Source: Chitinophaga terrae (ex Kim and Jung 2007)
Lineage (GTDB): Bacteria; Bacteroidota; Bacteroidia; Chitinophagales; Chitinophagaceae
Direction of reading: 5' to 3'
Length of the DNA stretch: 64,000 nucleotides
NCBI RefSeq assembly: GCF_900107795.1
Contig: NZ_FNRL01000025.1
Location: 1-64,000, forward strand
The notes beneath the pieces are model-generated. The model saw only the letters and a program-made list of their open reading frames with translations, was not told the origin of the DNA and made no database searches. A program made the translations under genes and the position numbers. Below are positions 60,815-64,000 of the stretch, in pieces (the first letter of the stretch is position 1; every line of letters begins with the position of its first letter).

Positions 60815-63397
60815 ATGAAAATGATAAGATCGTGTAGCTGTAACCGTGGATCAGCAATTCTATTTCCAGTGGTCGTGGTCTTCCTATGCCTTACCATCAA
60901 CAGCAATGCTTCAACGCCCGAAGATTCCCTGCTCAAACTCTGGTACCGGCAACCGGCCACGCAATGGGTAGAAGCGCTGCCCGTGGGAAATGGCCGGATA
61001 GGAGCCATGATCTATGGCGGTACTCAACAGGAAGAACTGCAGTTGAACGAAGGCTTCCTGTGGTCGGGTACGCCGCGGGAAGGTAATAATCCTGCTGCCG
61101 CTAACATGTTGCCCGGGATACGTCAGTTGCTGTTCAATGAACAATTTAAAGCTGCCGATTCTGTTGCCAGGAAAATGATGGGAACCTACAGCGCCCGCTA
61201 CCTGACATTGGGCAGCTTATTCATTGCCAATCAATTGTTAGGAACGCCTACCTCTTATAAGCGATCCCTTGATCTCAACAGCGGGATTGCCCGCACTACG
61301 TTCACGGTCGATGGAGTAACCTACGAAAGGGAGATATTTTGCAGCTATCCCGACCAACTGCTGGTGATACGGCTAACCGCCAGTAACGGTACTTTGAACT
61401 TTTCTACCCGCTTCAATAATGCGATGCCCGGCGCCAGAACTGCTGTAACTAACCAGCACTGGATGTTGAAAGGGCGATGCCCCGAATATGTAGCTGCACG
61501 TGCTTCTGAACCCAGGCAGATCACGTACGGCAACAAAGGGATCAAATACGAAGTGCATATCCGGGCCAGCGTTGATAAAGGCAACCTAACTGCTGATACT
61601 TCCGGTTTTCATATCAGCAATGCAACAGAAGCCATACTGCTTCTTTCTGTAGGTACCAGCTTCGATAACGGGATGCCGGAGGGCAAAGATGAGCACCTGG
61701 CAGCCCTTGGCCCCTTACAGGCGAAGGACGATTACAGCATTTTAAAAACCAGGCACCTGCAGGATTATTCTTCCTTGTTCAACAGGGTAAGCCTGTCGCT
61801 GGGCGTCGATGCATCTGCTTTACAACCAACGGACCAACGCCTGAAAGCATATACCTTGGCCGGCGGAAATATTGATCCGCAGCTAACCACGCTTTTATAC
61901 CAATATGGCAGGTACCTGATGATTGCCGGTTCCCGGAAGGGCGGTCCGGCAATGACACTGCAAGGGCTCTGGAATCGCGAAATGCAGCCGCCATGGGGCT
62001 CTAACTACACCATCAATATCAATACAGAAATGAATTATTGGCCTGCGGAATCGGCCAATTTATCTGAATGCGTTACGCCGTTATTCGATCTCCTGACGCG
62101 ACTGGCAAAGAACGGCCAGGCAACAGCCCGGGTGAATTACGGCGCAAAAGGATGGGTAGCGCATCATAACACAGATATATGGGCCATGACAAATCCCGCG
62201 GGCGGGATAGATTTCAATGATCCCAGGGGGAACCCAACCTGGGCGATCTGGCCTATGGGCGGGGCCTGGCTGAGCAGGCATCTGTGGGAACATTATCGTT
62301 ATACGGGTGATAAGGCGTTGCTTGCCAGCCACTATAAAATACTTAAAGGCGCCTGTGATTTCATGCTTGATTGGTTAATAAAAGACAAAGACGGGTACTT
62401 GGTTACAAGCCCTTCTACCAGTCCTGAGAATAATTTCAGGATAAATGGCAAAAAAGAAGGTTCCGTGAGCATTGCCTCAACTATGGATCTTTCCATCATC
62501 CGCGACCTGTTCAGCAACACGATGCAGGCAGCGGAGGTATTGAATACCGACGCAGTTTACGTTGCCCGCCTGAAGAAAGTATTGAACAAACTATACCCTT
62601 TTCATGCAGGGCGTTATGGGCAGTTGCAGGAATGGTACCAGGACTGGGATGAGGCAGATGATTCACACCGTCATGTTTCCCATCTTTATGGGTTATACCC
62701 CGGTACCTTTATAGGACCGAGAACCGACACCGTATTATCGGCTGCGGCTAAACGCAGTTTGCTGTTGAGGGGAGATGGGGGTACTGGTTGGTCTAAAGCC
62801 TGGAAAGTGAATTGGTGGGCCAGGCTGGAGGATGGCGACCATGCCTGGAAAATGCTGAACCAGCAGCTTTTCCTGGCCGGAAGCCAGGAGGTTAGCGTGG
62901 CCGATCATAGCGGTGGTTCCTATCCGAACCTGATGGATGCGCATCCGCCATTCCAGATCGATGGCAATTTCGGGGTAACTGCCGGGATCACTGAGATGTT
63001 GCTGCAAAGCCATAACGATGCGATCAGCCTGTTACCGGCCTTGCCGGGATCGTGGGCTGCGGGCGAAGTAAAAGGGCTGAAAGCCCGGGGCGGATTTGAG
63101 GTCGATATCCGATGGAAAGAACATAGGTTAGCTGCCGCAACGATCACCTCTGCATTAGGCGGCAACTGCCGGGTGCGTTCAGCTATTCCATTGTTGATCA
63201 ATGGAAAACATATCCCGCCAGCGAAAGGAGCAAATAAAAGCCCGTTTTTCAGGTTGCCGGCAACCAGGGCATTTACAAAAATAAAAGATGCCTCCAAACT
63301 GCCGGAACTGGGACTGAAGCCCGTTTTTGACTATGATATTCCTACGGCGACAGGGGAGCGGATACGGCTGGAACCAGCTCCCGGTGCGGTTTTATAA
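60815..63397 (+). CDS. GH95 alpha-L-fucosidase
   Basis: This 860-residue protein has a signal peptide (about 1-33, FPVVVVFLCLTINSNAS). The GH95 N-terminal beta domain opens LWYRQPATQWVEALPVGNGRIG. The (alpha/alpha)6 catalytic barrel has the residues known from the Bifidobacterium AfcA structure in place: Asn401 and Asn403 in NINTEMNYW, Glu538 in STSPENNF and Asp716 in QIDGNFG. GH95 enzymes use an inverting mechanism with an Asn-activated water, typically on alpha-1,2-linked fucose. With the two GH29 genes it gives the cell several fucosidase types. Confidence 0.95.
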   Translation: MKMIRSCSCNRGSAILFPVVVVFLCLTINSNASTPEDSLLKLWYRQPATQWVEALPVGNGRIGAMIYGGTQQEELQLNEGFLWSGTPREGNNPAAANMLPGIRQLLFNEQFKAADSVARKMMGTYSARYLTLGSLFIANQLLGTPTSYKRSLDLNSGIARTTFTVDGVTYEREIFCSYPDQLLVIRLTASNGTLNFSTRFNNAMPGARTAVTNQHWMLKGRCPEYVAARASEPRQITYGNKGIKYEVHIRASVDKGNLTADTSGFHISNATEAILLLSVGTSFDNGMPEGKDEHLAALGPLQAKDDYSILKTRHLQDYSSLFNRVSLSLGVDASALQPTDQRLKAYTLAGGNIDPQLTTLLYQYGRYLMIAGSRKGGPAMTLQGLWNREMQPPWGSNYTININTEMNYWPAESANLSECVTPLFDLLTRLAKNGQATARVNYGAKGWVAHHNTDIWAMTNPAGGIDFNDPRGNPTWAIWPMGGAWLSRHLWEHYRYTGDKALLASHYKILKGACDFMLDWLIKDKDGYLVTSPSTSPENNFRINGKKEGSVSIASTMDLSIIRDLFSNTMQAAEVLNTDAVYVARLKKVLNKLYPFHAGRYGQLQEWYQDWDEADDSHRHVSHLYGLYPGTFIGPRTDTVLSAAAKRSLLLRGDGGTGWSKAWKVNWWARLEDGDHAWKMLNQQLFLAGSQEVSVADHSGGSYPNLMDAHPPFQIDGNFGVTAGITEMLLQSHNDAISLLPALPGSWAAGEVKGLKARGGFEVDIRWKEHRLAAATITSALGGNCRVRSAIPLLINGKHIPPAKGANKSPFFRLPATRAFTKIKDASKLPELGLKPVFDYDIPTATGERIRLEPAPGAVL

Positions 63398-63490
63398 AGT
63401 TTAAAATTTTTTAATATAAGGGAAGGGGAAATCCGGCCTAAAATGCGTAACTTGGTAAGTAACTATACACTATGTTTAAACTTTAGAGAA

Positions 63491-63727
63491 ATGAGTTGGA
63501 TGAATGATTTGTATGTTATTTACCAAAAGCTGGATGCCAACAGATGTGAAGAGGTAAAAAACAATATTTTAAAAGCCCAGATTGATGGCTGCGCAGACGG
63601 AAAAGCCTACTTCCTCGTACTGCAACAATTGGTTCATATTAAAACAGGTAAGGCGCCTGTTTACGAATTGATCAAAGGTGAAATTGAAAGCTTTATTCAC
63701 CATAGCCGGGAACAATATCTTAACTAA
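63491..63727 (+). CDS. Small hypothetical protein
   Basis: The 78-residue product is read from Met17 of a longer open frame (63491, MSWMNDLYVIYQKLD). It is helical, with no signal peptide or membrane segment. No family was recognised. Its stop codon overlaps the stop of the convergent TPR gene by 4 nt. Confidence 0.5.
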   Translation: MSWMNDLYVIYQKLDANRCEEVKNNILKAQIDGCADGKAYFLVLQQLVHIKTGKAPVYELIKGEIESFIHHSREQYLN

Positions 63728-64000
63728 CGTTTGAGTTCTGCGATTAATTTCTGTGCTTTGATATAATTGGGAGCGCCGGGAGGTATTTTTAATAACCATT
63801 CCAGGCATTCCTGCTTGCGTCCTTCCTTCAGGTAGCTTAAGGCAAGATAAAAGGCTGCATCAAATTTAAGGTCGTTGCTGGTGTTATATACTACCTGCAG
63901 GTCTTTTCGTGCGGGGGCTTGCTGGTCAAGATCTATCAACGCCACACTACGGTAGAACCGTGCATATACGTTACCCGGATTTTTAGCCAGCGACTCATTC
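63724..64000 (-). CDS. TPR-containing protein, C-terminal part
   Basis: An open frame enters from the right edge on the minus strand and runs to TAG (63724). The ATG/GTG-start version ending near 63945 is not needed, because codons continue upstream in frame. The residues form TPR-like helical hairpins, such as FDAAFYLALSYLKEGRKQECLEWLLKI. Only about 91 residues are in the window. The function is unknown. Confidence 0.75.
   Translation of the reverse strand, partial: NESLAKNPGNVYARFYRSVALIDLDQQAPARKDLQVVYNTSNDLKFDAAFYLALSYLKEGRKQECLEWLLKIPPGAPNYIKAQKLIAELKR

Noticed and set aside
1..64000. tRNA, rRNA, CRISPR and IS or transposase genes
   Set aside because: No tRNA T-arm with matching acceptor stem, no CRISPR-type direct repeats with unique spacers, and no transposase or integrase motif were seen.

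Overview
The window comes from a Bacteroidota chromosome, most likely the Chitinophagaceae (Chitinophaga-like). Supporting signs are a SusC/SusD pair, a GLPGLI-family protein next to a TonB-dependent receptor, LytS/LytTR regulation, many Sec-signal and lipoprotein starts, DUF5916 and DUF6515 proteins, and promoters of the Bacteroidota form TTTG-N19-TANNTTTG. The genus is inferred from general resemblance only. No tRNA, rRNA, CRISPR array, IS transposase or phage gene was seen.

Layout. 1-108 is the 3' end of a gene. 230-3733 (minus) holds a TonB-dependent receptor-like barrel and a GLPGLI protein, divergent from a TPR sensor kinase/LytTR regulator operon (4174-6842). A 25-bp perfect inverted repeat separates that operon from a convergent SusC/SusD pair (6909-11723). 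12029-20442 is mostly minus-strand small genes: an NTF2-like protein, Crp, TetR and LRR proteins, Pr6Pr, DUF5710, VOC and secreted unknowns. 20443-22724 has no convincing gene but carries a heptamer repeat and six related hairpins. 22725-29174 holds oxidoreductases, a DJ-1/PfpI protein, a peptidoglycan amidase, a LUD protein, an SDR and a NagX-like membrane protein.

29175-30209 lacks a conventional gene. It does hold a consensus promoter, four tightly packed tiny ORFs (two Cys-rich) and a terminator. TonB and PEP carboxylase follow, then the oxidative pentose phosphate operon gnd-zwf-pgl, an amidohydrolase, an FMN glutamate synthase-like protein, a GH20 hexosaminidase, a DUF5916 protein and a thioredoxin-fold protein without CXXC. 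47429-53374 has an HTH protein, a degenerate LytTR regulator, an MprF/LpiA-like plus AcvB/VirJ-like pair, UspA and TetR. 53970-63397 is a fucose-release cluster: GH29, an alpha-galactosidase-like enzyme, GH29, a LuxR-type regulator and GH95. It has no SusC/D of its own.

The most unusual content is non-coding. One element is a four-copy family of 125-250 bp palindromes (27.8, 37.7, 38.8 and 43.3 kb), each starting within about 7 nt of a stop codon; three share a TGTTAWAWAACA centre. Another is an array of six 22-24 nt hairpins with compensatory stem changes (21680-22484). The third is the mini-ORF cluster at 29.6-30.0 kb, whose last ORF has defensin-like cysteine spacing.
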